From Elymus sibiricus (Eukaryota > Streptophyta > Magnoliopsida > Poales > Poaceae), in the NCBI GenBank assembly GCA_039707655.1, contig CM077664.1:123168485-123232484 (forward strand): a stretch of DNA of 64,000 nt, in the 5' to 3' direction. The notes below the pieces were generated by a model. That model saw only the letters and a program-made list of their open reading frames with translations, did no database searches and was not told the DNA's origin. The translations under genes were made by a program, and so were the position numbers. Positions 33,693-45,472 of the stretch are shown in pieces (position 1 is the first letter of the stretch; each line of letters starts with the position of its first letter).

Positions 33693-35690
33693 TTGATCAC
33701 TATGAAGAATCTGAAAGACGCTAAGACCAAGATCATTCCCTCTAAGACTAGGGGAGGTAAGGAACTGCCATCACACTCTGCACTTGATTCACCTTCTGTT
33801 TTGAGTAGGCTTGCGACACCACCACCTGCTATTCATTCTGATATGTTGCAAGTAATTGACGATACTACTTCTGCTATAAATGAAACTTATGATGATGCTA
33901 GTACTATGCTTGATAATACTGTGCCACTAGGTGAATTTCTTGATGAACAAATTGCTAAAGCTAAAGAAACTGAGAATGCTGAAACTATTGAAACTAATGA
34001 AAATTATGATTCACCTATTATTCCTAGCTCTCCTACTAGGGTTGAGATGCCTAAGATACTTGATGGTTATGTTATAGATGGAGAAATAGCTAGAGAATTT
34101 CTTGCTTGTAATGATAGAGATGATGTTAGAAAATTGCTGGCTAAGTTAAAGAAAAGTCTATGATGGACAGAATGAAATATGATCCTAAGTTTGCTACCTC
34201 TCCTATCTTTGTTACCGATAAGGATTATGAATTATCTGTCGATCCTGAGTTAATTACTTTGGTTGAATCTGGTCCTTTTCATGGTTATGAATCTAAAACT
34301 GTTGTGGCACACCTTACTAAATTGAATGATATAGCCACCCTATTTGCTCATGAGGAAAAAATTTGTTACTATTACATTCTTAAGTTGTTTCCTTTCTCAC
34401 TAAAGGGTAATGCTAAGAAATGGTTTAATACTCTTGCTCCTGGTTGTGTGTGTAGTCCCTAGGATATGATATATTACTTCTCTGAAAAATATTTTCCGTC
34501 TCATAAGAAATAAGCTGCTTTACAAGAAATATTTAACTTTGTGCAAATTGAAGAAGAGAATCTCCCTCGAGCTTGGGGGAGGCTTATCCAATTACTTAAT
34601 GCTTTGCCTGATCATTCTCTCAAGAAGAATGAAATACTTGATATCTTTTATAATGGACTAACCGATGCTTCTAGGCACTACCTAGATAGTTGTGCTGGTT
34701 GTGTTTTCAGGGAACGAACTGTTGGACAAGCTGAAGAACTATTGAATAATATATTAAAGAATACTAATGATTGGACACTTCCTGAACCACCGGTCAAACC
34801 AACTCCAAAGAAGAGAGGTATTCTATTCCTCAGTTCTGAAGATATGCAAGAGGCAAAGAAATCTATGAAAGAAAAAGGTATTAAATCTGAAGATGTTAAG
34901 AATTTACCACCTATTGAAGAAATACATGGGCTCGACATCCCGACACAGGTAGTAGAGGTAAATTCTCTTACTAGATTCGATGAAGGTGATATTCCTTATA
35001 ATAAATCTGCTAGCCAATGCCTTTATGAGTTTGATAATTACATCATTAAGCAGGACCACTTTAATATGTATGTTACCAATCAATTAAAATGCAATGCCTT
35101 CATGATAGATCATTTGAGTGATTTGATGTTTAGAACTGCTAATGATGTTAAGGGCTTAAGTAAACATGCTTCTGTGGTTCATACTCAGTTAACAAATTGC
35201 TAAGTCACAAAATGATTTGCTTGATGAGATGAATAATAAAATGAATGATCATGCTGTTAGAGTTGTCACTAGAGGAGGTAGAATGACTCAGGAACCTCTG
35301 TATCCTGAAGGTCATCCTAAAAGAATTGAGCAAGATTCTCAGAGAATTAATATTGATGTGCCTAGTCCATCTAAGAATAAAAAGAAAAAGAAAAATGATA
35401 GGACTTTGCATGCTTCTAGTGAACCTGAGATAGAAAAACCTCCTGAGACTCATAATGATGTTTCTATTTCTGATGCTGAGACACAATCTGGGGATGAACA
35501 TCCACCTAATGATAATGGCAATGATAATGATAATGATAATGATGTTCATGTTGATGCTCAACCAGATAATGATGTAGAAATAGAACCTGCTGCTGATCTT
35601 GATAACCCACCTCCTAAGAATAAAAGATATGATAAAAGTGATTTCGTTGCTAGAAAACATGGAAGGAAAGAGAACCATGGGTTCAAAAAC
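33693..35690 (+). pseudogene. gag: Element E gag region, several frame breaks
   Basis: The first frame opens near 33693-33702 and runs to 34163 with an acidic N-terminal region. One base is then lost or gained, and the second frame carries the gag core (VVAHLTKLNDIATLF, FPFSLKGNAKKWF, PRAWGRLIQLLNALPDH, and DIFYNGLTDASRHYLDSCAG) from 34160 to 35203. Stops lie at 34460-34462 and about 34511. Another one-base shift near 35190 puts the following SQNDLLDEMNNKM helix and a lysine-rich, Asn/Asp-repeat spacer (trinucleotide run 35510-35547) back in the first frame until about 35690. Length and order match gypsy gag, but this copy cannot make it whole. Confidence 0.78.
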
Positions 35691-35692
35691 CC

Positions 35693-36502
35693 ATGCCTTT
35701 TCCTACTAAACCATCTAGAAATAAGGATGAGGAAGACTTTGAGCGCTTTGTTGAAATGCTTAGACCTGTCTTTTTGCGCACTCGCTTGACTAATATTTTG
35801 AAAATGCCTCCATATGCTAAATATAAGAAAGATATTGTCACTAATAAAAGAAAGATACCTGAGGCTGAAATTTCCACCATGCTTGCAAATTATTCTTTTA
35901 AGGGTGGAGTACCTAAAAATTTAGGAGATCCGGGAATACCTACTATATCATGCTCCATTAAAAGAAGTTATGTTAAAACTACTTTATGTGATCTAGGAGC
36001 CGGTGTTAGTTTTATGCCTTTCTCTTTATATAGAAGACTTTATTTGAATAAGCTTACACCTACTGAAATATCTTTGCAAATGGCTGATAAATCAACTTCT
36101 ATACCTATTGGAATTTGCGAGGATGTCCCCGTTGTTGTTGCAAATGTTACTATCTTGACAGACTTTGTTATACTTGATATGCCTGAGGACGACAACATGT
36201 TGATTATCCTTGGAAGACCCTTTTTGAATACTGCAGGGGCTGTTATTGATTGCAACAAAAGCAAAATCACTTTTCATGTCAATGGTAATGAGCATACGGT
36301 TTATTTTCCGAGGAAGCAAAATTCAGTGAATGGTATCAATTGTATTGAAAAAGTTTCGACAATCACTATTGGAGGTTTCAAATTTCCTCTTCCTACCGCC
36401 AAAAAGAAATATGAAACTCTTATTGTTAGGGAGATTCGTATCCCCGTTGAGGTAACTTACTGTTATACGAAAATTCTTCGGTTTCATGTTACTCGGAAAT
36501 AG
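35693..36502 (+). CDS. Element E protease-containing ORF (gag-pro C-terminus)
   Basis: 269 codons, in the frame of the central gag part. The N-terminus FERFVEMLRPVFLRTRLTNI is the conserved pre-protease region of this group. The retropepsin motif is CDLGAGVSFMP (residues ~101-111), where related copies have GAS, so Ser is replaced by Gly next to the active-site Asp-x-Gly. ILGRPFLNTAGAVIDC follows near residue 171. The ORF then ends and no RT follows, which defines E as non-autonomous. A protease without pol may still process the E gag. Confidence 0.75.
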   Translation: MPFPTKPSRNKDEEDFERFVEMLRPVFLRTRLTNILKMPPYAKYKKDIVTNKRKIPEAEISTMLANYSFKGGVPKNLGDPGIPTISCSIKRSYVKTTLCDLGAGVSFMPFSLYRRLYLNKLTPTEISLQMADKSTSIPIGICEDVPVVVANVTILTDFVILDMPEDDNMLIILGRPFLNTAGAVIDCNKSKITFHVNGNEHTVYFPRKQNSVNGINCIEKVSTITIGGFKFPLPTAKKKYETLIVREIRIPVEVTYCYTKILRFHVTRK

Positions 36503-36611
36503 TTTGTTAATAAGACCTGATCAACCTTATTAATGGATTCTTTTTTAGGGGCATGTGGTCGATGAATTTAGTAAGCACAACTTTCTGTAACCATAGTTTG
36601 CTCTTTGTTAT

Positions 36612-36905
36612 TTATAGTTTAATAAAGTAAAATGCCATGATTATCCTGTTTTCTGAAATATCCGTGCAATAAAAAATGTCCCAAAAATAAAAGTGCTCAG
36701 AATGTAATAAAATTTTAACATGATTTTTTCTGGAATATTTAAGAATTTTTGGCACTGAAAACAACCCAAGGGGGTGCACCTGTTGCTTACAAGGCAACAG
36801 GGCGCGACCGCCCCCCCAGGGCGCGCCAAGATGCCCTGTGGGTCCCACAGGGATCCACTCACTTATCTCTTCAGCCCACTTCATCTCCTACCTCCAGAAA
36901 AAAAA
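36612..36905 (+). promoter_or_regulatory. LTR-like module inside element E, upstream of the 3' ORF
   Basis: AAAATAAAAGTGCTCAGAAT near 36686 and CTGGAATATTTAAGAATTTT near 36730, then the hairpin 36787-36842 (ACAAGGCAACAGGGCGCG ... GGGCGCGCCAAGATGCCCTG), parallel the E LTR at 32370-32520. It lies between the protease stop and the 3' ORF, as in element A. Confidence 0.65.
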
Positions 36906-37243
36906 ATCATGGTTGCTCTCTCTCGTGTTCTTGATCCAAAACCTGATATTTTTGATCTCTTTGCTCGGAGCTCCATTTCTGAAACTGTTTTGGGGGATTG
37001 CTCCTTGGTATGTGACTCCTCCATTGCTCCAATTAGTTTTTGCTTTAGTGGATTATATTTTGCATAAATTGCTGCTATTGGTGCTACTGAAAATGAGCTT
37101 GCATGTTGAATTCTTTGAGTTCTAAGTTGTTTGAATGCTTGATATAGCCACTAGGCACTTGTATGAGTAGTTGCTATCAATCTTGTGAAGTTTTGGTTAC
37201 ATCTTTTTGTGGTCCAAAAATTCAGAAATTTGTTCGTAGGAAA

Positions 37244-38289
37244 ATGAACCGCTTTAGGAGGAGTTCTTCGAGGAGGAGGTCCTCTGAAGCATCATCGAGC
37301 GAGAGCCCGGCACGCCAACCGTATGTTGAACCAAGGGCAAGTTCGGTGAGAGGTGCCGAAGCAAAATCCTGCCGATGGCCGTGCAATGAGTTCATGTTGG
37401 GTGTAGGCATTAAGGAAGAATTTGATCAATATATTCAAAACACCGAGCTCTCCGCCTTCATCATAGATAAGAGCTCTCTGCCTTCATCATAGATAAGCCT
37501 CTGCAGCACTATAACCTTACTCATTCATTCACTCAAAAGTTTGAGTATCATTCTCGCAATTCTAGAGTTTTATTCCATCTCTATGATAGATCCTATGCTA
37601 TGTCTCTAGAAGATTTTTGTGATGCATGCAAAATTCCATTTTGGAGTTCGCTTAGCGAACCACGGCAACCTGATTATGAAATGTTTCTTAATAGTCTTTG
37701 CAATGGTGAGGATAGGGGTGTTACGCAAGCTAGGATAAAAAGCATTTACTTTCCCTCTATTCGGTACTTTGCACTTTTTAATGGGAAATGCATTGTTGGT
37801 AAACAAGACTGTAGTGCACTTTGTGCCCCTGACCTGAGCCTTATTCATACTGCTTTAACGGGTAACAAACATTATAATCTTGGGGCTATTGTTGCACGTA
37901 GGTTACATCGCAACGCGGGTAATGGTGATTTGTATGGAGAAATTTATGCCTCCCACGTAGCTGCAAGGCTAGGGGTCTCGCCCAGGCCCAATGATCCTCT
38001 TTTACCTGATAAATACTTAAATTTTGAGGCAATGCAGAACCATGAGTTTATTAAGCGCAACACTCACAGATACGATGATAACTTGATATTCGATAAATAT
38101 CGTTATGTGTCTGTTATTTTGCCTGCTCCAGTCCTCTTTGATTTCCAGAGCAAACAGAGATATCTTCTTCATGAGAATGAGGTGCATGAGTATAACACGG
38201 CAATTGAGGCTACCCGCCTCGCTGAGGAGGTGGCACAGAACGCCTCCACGAGCTACCACTTCGATTATTATCCGGGTCAGCCATGGTAG
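37244..38289 (+). pseudogene. Element E ATHILA ORF1-type protein, broken by a 26-bp tandem duplication
   Basis: ATG 37244 opens MNRFRRSSSRRRSSEASSSE, a basic/serine-rich start. At 37445-37496 a 26-bp segment occurs twice in tandem. 26 is not a multiple of three, so the frame ends early at 37492 and resumes in another frame, open from before 37600 to TAG 38287-38289. The second part carries blocks typical of the plant ATHILA ORF-1 family (PF03078): MSLEDFCDACKIPFWSSL, SIYFPSIRYFALFNGKCIVG, LSLIHTALTGNKHYNLGAIV. Its function is unknown and it sits where retroviruses have env. I see no clear membrane helix. Confidence 0.72.
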
Positions 38290-40398
38290 TATACCAAGTT
38301 AGGCCAAAAGCCTGAGCTTGGGGGAGTACGTATTTCTCACCGACATTACATTCATGTTCACACACTCATTCAAGTTATCGGTGTTCATCCTTTTTCATTG
38401 TATATCCATGTTAGTTTTATTTTCGCTTTCTTCTTGTGTGTTTGAAAAACTTTGAAAATCCAAAAATATTCTCGTTTCTTTTCGGTTTTTCTTTCCTGTT
38501 AGTAGTTCATAGTATTAAAATAAAACCCAAAAAGATTTCTTGTTTCTTCTTTTCTTGTTTGTTGGGAGTTCTCCCGTGTAAATAGTTTTTCTCACTTTTC
38601 ATTTTTCTTCTTTAATTTGCTTTCTTCAGAAAAACTAAAAACTCCAAAAATATTTTAGTGTGTTTCTCTGAATTTCTTTTCTTTTCGCAGAGTTGTCCTA
38701 GGGAGAAGACCACAATGAAAATGTTGAGTGGCTCTCATATGCTTTATGGTTGATCTAACGAGGAGCCAATATTACCTTGTCTTCTCCCTTGAATAAAATG
38801 TTTGCAGATTCCAGCTTAGTCCATGGCACCTTGCACTATTATTATTTTCACATCATTCGGTCATGCATTGAAAAGATGGTATGACGTTGATTTGATGAAG
38901 TGACTATGGCAAGGAAAAGCTGGTATGAACTCTTCTTGTTTTTGTTTTTGTAAATGTGTTTAACTCAGTATCCATGATTTAGCATATTATGAGTAAACAT
39001 GTTTGTGATGACAATTAGAGATTATAGTTGCTCATGCCATGCTTAAGTAGCTAGGAGTGGACAATGATTTATCTTGGATGTCAACATGCATTAAAATGGT
39101 TATTATGTAGTATGTTAGTATGGTATCCTCCTCTGAATGTTTCAAGTGGCTTGACTTGGCACATGTTCACACATGTAGTTGATTCAAAACCAATGCAGCC
39201 TTCACGATATTTATGTTCAGGGTGTTTATATCTTACTCATGCTAGTATTCAATGTTAATTATTCTCAATGCATGATTATGACCATTTTCGCTCTCTAGTT
39301 GGTCGCTTCTCAATCTATTTGCTAGCCTTCACATGTACTAAGCGGGAATACTGCTTGTGCATCCACAATCCATAAACCAAAGTTATTCCAGATGAGTCCA
39401 CTATATCTACCTATATGTGGTATTACCCTGCCATTCCAAGTAAATTTGCATGTGCCACCTCTAATCATTCAAATAAACATCTATTTTGTGTGCTCGTACC
39501 GCTCATGGAGCGACAGGGGGTGGTCAATATCTTCCATGCTAAGCGGGTTATTCTCAGATGAGTGTTTATTCACTTGTCATTGCACGAGAGAGGTTGGTAA
39601 TTGGGATGCCCGGTCCTTTAATCAAAATAAAGAAAAATATAATAAAACAAACTCCCCCAGAAATTTGATCGTTTGGAGGGCACCCGTGAATTCGGCTAGC
39701 CATGGCTTGTGTTGGTATGGTGGAGGGGGAGTAAACTTTACCTTTCCACTTGGGAACCGCCGATAATGTGTTTAGCATGGAAGATATTGAAAATCCTCGG
39801 TCATAACATTGACAGGAAAAGTACACCTCTCAAAATTGTTTTCATCTCTGATTTAAGCTTCGAGCTCTGGCACCTCTGCAAATCTCTGCTTCCCTCTACG
39901 AAGGGCCTATCTATTTACTTTTATGTTATTGTACTTTTATTGTTGAGTCTCACCTTCTCATTATAAGCACCAATCCTGAGAGCACTATTGTCATTCTTAT
40001 GCATTGAGTATAGTTAATGTTGGGTAAATCATGACTGGATCTCTTCTACCCTGAATTACAATGTTTAGTTGCTGCTTGAACTTTGAAGGTGCTCTGCATT
40101 TATGTTTTGCGGTCTCAGAAAGGGCTAGCGAGATACCATGTTATCATATTATATCATGATTGTTTTGACAAATTGTTGGCATTTGAGATATGTTATTATT
40201 GCTCTCTAGTTGATTATGCCATTGATATGAGTAAATGTAGTTCCTAAGTGTTATCATTTGCATGGTTAGTTCATGATATTTGCTGAAAACTTGGGTGCTA
40301 GTTAAGCTTATATATGGATACAAGACCAAAGAGTTTGTAAAAGTTTTTCTTTATCACATTCAGTTTGTCAACTAAATTGCTTGAGGACAAGCAATGAG
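38290..40398 (+). other. Element E 3' non-coding region
   Basis: No domain-bearing ORF. A polypurine-like GAGCTTGGGGGAGT lies just after the 3' ORF (near 38324), about 2.1 kb before the true polypurine tract. T-rich stretches occupy 38390-38700. Confidence 0.65.
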
Positions 40399-40414
40399 TT
40401 AAGCTTGGGGGAGT
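40399..40414 (+). promoter_or_regulatory. Element E polypurine tract
   Basis: TTAAGCTTGGGGGAGT abuts the 3' LTR at 40415. Confidence 0.82.
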
Positions 40415-41802
40415 TGATACGTCTCCGTCGTATCTACTTTTCCAAACACTTTTGCTCTTGTTTTGGACTCTAATTTGCATGATTTGAATGAAACTAACCC
40501 AGACTGACGTTGTTTTTAGCAGAACTACCATGGTGTTGTTTTTGTGCAGAAATCAAAGTTCTCGGAATTGGACAAACCTTTTTGGAGATTTTTTATGGAA
40601 TATATAAAAAATATTGGCGCAAGAATCAGCTGGAGAGGGGGCCCCTGTTGTTCACAAGGCAACAGGGCAGGACCCCCCCTAGGGCGCGCCCCGATGCCTT
40701 GTGGGGCCCACAAAGGTCCTCCTGACCTAATTCCAATGCTATAAATTCTCTTTCCCCAAGAAAAATAAGAGAAGAAGTTTCATTGCGTTTTACGATACGG
40801 AGCCGCCGCCACCTCCTGTTCTTCATCGGGAGGGCTGATCTGGAGTCCGTTCGGGGCTCCGGAGAGGGGGATTCGTCGCCATCGTCATCATCAACCATCC
40901 TCCATCACCAATTTCATGATGCTCACCACCGGGTGTGAGTAATTTATCCGTAGGCTTGCTGGACGGTGATGGGTTGGATGAGATTTATCATGTAATCGAG
41001 TCAATTTGTTAGGGCTTGATCCCTAGTATCCACTATGTTCTGAGATTGATGTTTCTATGACTTTACTATGCTTAATGCTTGTCACTAGGGCCCGAGTGCC
41101 ATGATTTCAGATCTGAACCCTTTATGTTTTCATGAATATATTTGTGTTCTTGATCCTATCTTGCAAGTTGTATGCACCTATTACGTGTTATGATCCGCAT
41201 ACCCCAAGGTGACAATAATTGGGATTCTTTCCGGTGATTACCGTAGTTTGAGGAGTTCATGTATTCACTAAGTGCTAATGCTTTGCTTCGGTTCTCTATT
41301 AAAAGGAGGCCTTAATTTCCCTTAGATTTCCTTATGGACCCCGGTGCCACGGGAGGGTAGGACAAAAGATGTCATGCAAGTTCTTACTATAAGCATGTAT
41401 GACTATATACGGAGTACATGCCTACATTACATTGATGAATTGGAGCTATTGTGCATCGCTCTAGGTTGTGATTGTTACATGATGAATGTCATCCAACATA
41501 ATTATCCATCACTGATCCAATGCCTACGCTTTTCGCATATTGATCTTTGCTAAGTTACTTCTGCTGCTGCTACAATCACTACAAAACTGCTACTGTTACT
41601 GTTTCTGTTCCTATTACTATTGTTCCTACTGTGCTACTAAACACTTTGCTGCAGATATTTAGTTCTCCAGGTGTGGTTGAATTGACAACTCAATTGCTAA
41701 TACTCGCAAATATTCTTTGGCTCCCCTTGTGTCGAATGAATAAATTTGGGTGAAATACTACCCTCGAAGACTGTCGCGATCCCCTATACTTGTGGGTTAT
41801 TA
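40415..41802 (+). repeat. Element E 3' LTR
   Basis: Starts TGATACGTCTCC and ends GTTATTA (final CA changed to TA). Matches 32232-33623, with the hairpin at 40653-40705 and TATAAATT near 40740. Followed by ATGAG at 41803-41807. Confidence 0.92.
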
Positions 41803-41807
41803 ATGAG

Positions 41808-42188
41808 CTGCAGGATTTTTAGATCAGAATGTGCCATACGAGTGGAGTAGAAGATATTAATTAAGACACAGACTTATTGGTACTAATTTACGAGCATCGT
41901 CACAACAATCAAAAGATTTGCAGATGGAGATCATGTGTCTGCAGACATAGTATCCACAAAGGTTGGTCCCTGCTTGTTGCTGAGGACACTGAATTTTTTT
42001 GTACAGAATTACTCATGTATTTGCCCTCTTAGGAGCAACCTAACCGGTGTAAGATGTTTATTTTATTTTCTTTGGAGAGAAATAGAAAGAGGTTTATTTA
42101 GAAACTTGAACATTAGACTAGCATAAGAAAAGGAATTTGCAAACTTTTTGGATACATTTTCCGAAAATAACGGATTTCAGTGTCTTAC
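41808..42188 (-). other. CACTA sequence downstream of the last recognised exon
   Basis: AT-rich, with no exon recognised. It should contain the 3' end of the minus-strand transposase gene. The Ulp1 catalytic Cys motif was searched for by eye here and not found. Confidence 0.45.
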
Positions 42189-45100
42189 CAGAGAAACGAT
42201 CTCGTGCTGCAGAGGTAGTGCACTCTTGAACTGGTTCCCTCATTTAGTTATGCACGATGCCAACACACTGCAAATGAAGATGAATTTCCACATACTCAGT
42301 TCTTAAACCATATATGAATGCAAATTTCAACATCATAGAATTCAATACCTATCCATGAATTGCTGAAGATGCATCAGATCCTGAGGCTTTATTGACTCTC
42401 TGAGAGAATCCAGGTAGTAAACTATGTTCTGGTTTGGAACAATGACTACCAAGATCCAGTGAATGCTACAGATTAAGAAAAGCATGAACTTACGAACTAT
42501 GACGAAATGTGAAAGACGATCAATGTATGCGTGGTTGTTTATTTGACTTACCCTTCATGATATGGCCAGAGAAAGAGTTCTGCATCGGGCGTGCAACACA
42601 AGATACTGGTGACCTTGCCAATGGCCGACTCCTGATTATCTGTTCTACCACATAATAATGTGCCATTTGCTACTTGAGGATCTATGAAATACGCTCTCTC
42701 CTTTTTTCTTTGCGTGATCTACCCCCTGAGAGGAATACAATACAATTAGCTTTTTTCCGTTTACAACCTTGTATGGAGAAGTTGATTAGAGTTTGTGAAG
42801 TACTTACAACATCAAGCATTTAACAAGAGTGATAGCGAGCACATTGAAGTTGAAGAAGAGATGAAAGTCCTCGAATTCCACACTGATGGATCCTTGATCA
42901 TGATGGAAATGATCACTGTCGTAGTGGACTAGCAGAACCTTATGACCTTCTGACATTACATCCATGCAATATTTATGTAACTTGCGGCAACTGGAACTGC
43001 ACTCCTCTAAGTATTCGTCAACAAGAAATGGCTGGCCATGGACGTACTTGCGTGCTACAAGTACGTCTGCTTTATTTTTAGCAAGTATCCTTTCGACTTC
43101 TTCATCGGGCAAGCTGTTAGAACCAGTATAACTCTCCGATTCGAACAACTTGCTGGTAATTTGGTTTTGGGTGATGAGTGCTTTTAGTAAGAGGCTATCA
43201 TTCGCATTCCTCCTCGGTCTCAGGGGCCGCTTCCTCACGGGTGCGGCCATGCCCGCTTTCCTCTTGGTACTTGAAGCACTTCTTGTGCAAGGTCTGGATG
43301 GTTGATAGATGGACTGCTGAGAAGGCAGTGAAGATATGACGAACTGCTGAGCAGACGGTTTAGCTACGCTGGACTGCTGAGCTGGCGGTGTTGTTGTGAC
43401 GAACTTCTGAGCTATAGTAGCAGAGGCATCAGACTGCTGACCAGGCGGTGACGCTATGTCGGGCTTCTGCGCAGGTGGTGCCAACGTGTCGGTGTGCTGA
43501 GGAGGCTGTGCCAACGCGTTGGTTTGCTGAGCAAGCAGTACCGACGCATCGGTATGCTGATCACACGGCTGCGAACTGACGGACTGATGAGCAGGCGGTT
43601 CTGGACCTTCTGACTGCTTAGCAGTCCATTCCACCTGGTTGGTCTGCTGAGCATGCGGTGTCGCTATGTCTCCCCCTACTGCTTCAGTGGCCGGCATCTG
43701 AACCGGTGGTGCGTCTTCAGCAGTTGTAGGCCTTGCCACTTGCTGCTCAGGGGCAGACGATGACATAGCCTGTATGGCACGAAGTCGGGCGGGCTGATCA
43801 CAGGTTGATGCATCAGCCGTCGGATTACGAGTATTAGGTTCCTTGGGGGAAGCACGCGAGAGCTGCTGTGGCAAGGAGAGAGTCATTGGTTGAAGGGCGA
43901 CATTGATTGCTCTTGGCGGGGCTTGAGGGATCTCATCTATAAAGTCTATTTCCTTTCGTGGCCACTGGATATGATTTAACAGTGTTTCTTCCAAGGTCCT
44001 CTACTCATCACAGTCCCCTAGGACATTCTTCGAGGCAAATTTACTGAATCCATGATTTACTTCAGTCACATAGCACTTCACACAGCCCGACTTCAATGGC
44101 ACATTGTCCAACAAGAGGCCCCCTTCCGAGTAGGGGGGTAAAACCCAGGCTGTTGCACATTTTAATGTACCTTCATAATGTGTAAGCATGCCCCTCAGTC
44201 TGTCTGTCATTCCAGATAGATCAGATATAGCATCATCATGCGCAGCTGCAGTCTCAGTGTCGCTGGGGTCAACTGATGCACAGCTACTCTTGTGCGGTGT
44301 TGTCGCGCAATAAGCAGCATCGTCCATGCCCGCCTCCCCTCCCGTTTGCTGGCTATCTCTCGGTGTTAGAGTCTTCTACATCATCATTGACTCCTCAATT
44401 TCCTTTCGAACTGTCGGATACATGTCCATCCTCAACATTTCATACAATTCATTCTTCTTCTGTTCACTCCTCGCTTTTTTCATGGCGAGCCTCTCTTCTT
44501 TGTTGAGTGTGAAAGCCCTCTTGTGCGGGACATTGACACCTATACCCCTTGCATGGCCGGGGGGCTCTTCTGTTGCCAGAGCATCGGACAAAATGTCACA
44601 TGGCCCTGAGTTCTTGTAGAACCTTCCAGGGTTGCTGGTGGAAGCCTTTAACATCACGAGATACAGTTCTTCGTCATGTGAGTTTTCAGAGTAATAAGAA
44701 CCGTCGTCACACCTCCTTGCACGTACCCGTAGGTAGTCTCTAGCGCGTTCGCCCCTGATTTCACTAAAGGCCGGTTTCCCACCCACAGCTACTGTTTCTT
44801 TGTCCTCCTGGTCCCATATCGGTTTCATGCCGTAGTATCCTGCCACACCCATACGGTGGGGGTGTGTGTTCCTCTTCTGAAGTTCCGATTGCTTGGCACT
44901 CCTCTTGGTAAACTCTGTAGTTGCCCTGACCCTTTTGAATTATGCCCAGTCTGCCTTCGTAATTTGGGGTATGCGGGGATTGGGTCCTTGCCTTCACTCA
45001 AGTACTTCTTGTACAACACGTGCTTCCAGTTTGTCAAAGCATCCCTGGCCTTCTTCAATGCAGTGTGTTCCACCTGCATTCTCCACTGCTCTGGAATGTT

Positions 45101-45472
45101 GAAGTGATCCATGATCTCCCGGACTATCCTATGCCGCGTTTCTGTGTCAGCCTTCCGAAACCCCGGCAGATTAATGTTGAGCCTTGCCCTGCCAACAAAT
45201 CCACACATACTCCTGAACCTCATGCGTGCTTTATCTGGTTTAGTTGGAGCCAAAGACTTTAAATCGATGTCGGTTACTTCATATACACCTTTTGGCTGGT
45301 GTGTGGGCTTTCTTGGAGCGTTCTTCCATGTCCTAACCGGAAGGGTGATTGCAGCAGCTCTATCCCGTTCCAGATTACTTGATCCCTGATCATCTGCTGG
45401 GGACCTAGGGTTGTCGGACTCAGATGAAGATACATCACCTGAAGCATGAGTGTTGTCACTGCTACTCGGCAT
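42189..45472 (-). pseudogene. CACTA Transposase_24-type gene with C-terminal Ulp1-like exons
   Basis: It reads from ATG 45472 (MPSSSDNTHASGD) with an acidic N-terminus, then FRSMCGFVGRARLNINLPG and a helical block WRMQVEHTALKKARDALTNW. At about 44985 the frame changes by one base, then HRMGVAGYYGMKPIWDQED continues, the Transposase_24/Ptta (PF03004) signature. TAG codons interrupt at 44376-44378 and 44001-44003. The long exon ends at 42808 with donor GTAAGT. Probable further exons are 42552-42725 (ERAYFIDPQVANGTLLCG), 42349-42466 (HWILVVIVPNQ...VYYLDS, bearing the His and Asp of a C48/Ulp1 protease) and 42189-42267. The catalytic Cys segment was not found. Known CACTA elements often pair these domains. 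The stops and a one-base misfit at the first splice join argue for decay. Confidence 0.7.
43311..43680 (-). repeat. 30-bp coding tandem repeat in the CACTA ORF
   Basis: About twelve units of 30 bp, recognisable on the plus strand by GACTGCTGAGCAGGCGGTG-like blocks spaced exactly 30 bases. They encode a 10-residue repeat of the form xPPAQQSDxA. It lies between the transposase part and the Ulp1-like part and looks like a flexible Pro/Gln linker. Confidence 0.8.

Larger units (their letters stand above)
32232..41802 (+). mobile_element. Element E: non-autonomous gypsy element with gag-protease and an ATHILA-type 3' ORF
   Basis: LTRs at 32232-33623 and 40415-41802 start TGATACGTCTCC and end ATTATCA/GTTATTA. 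A perfect ATGAG duplication flanks it (32227-32231 and 41803-41807). The primer site is tRNA-Asp type. Gag and protease are recognisable, but the sequence passes directly to an LTR-like module and the 3' ORF with no RT, RNase H or integrase. It needed enzymes in trans. Family name not assigned (Sabrina/WHAM/Fatima-type group). Confidence 0.9.
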
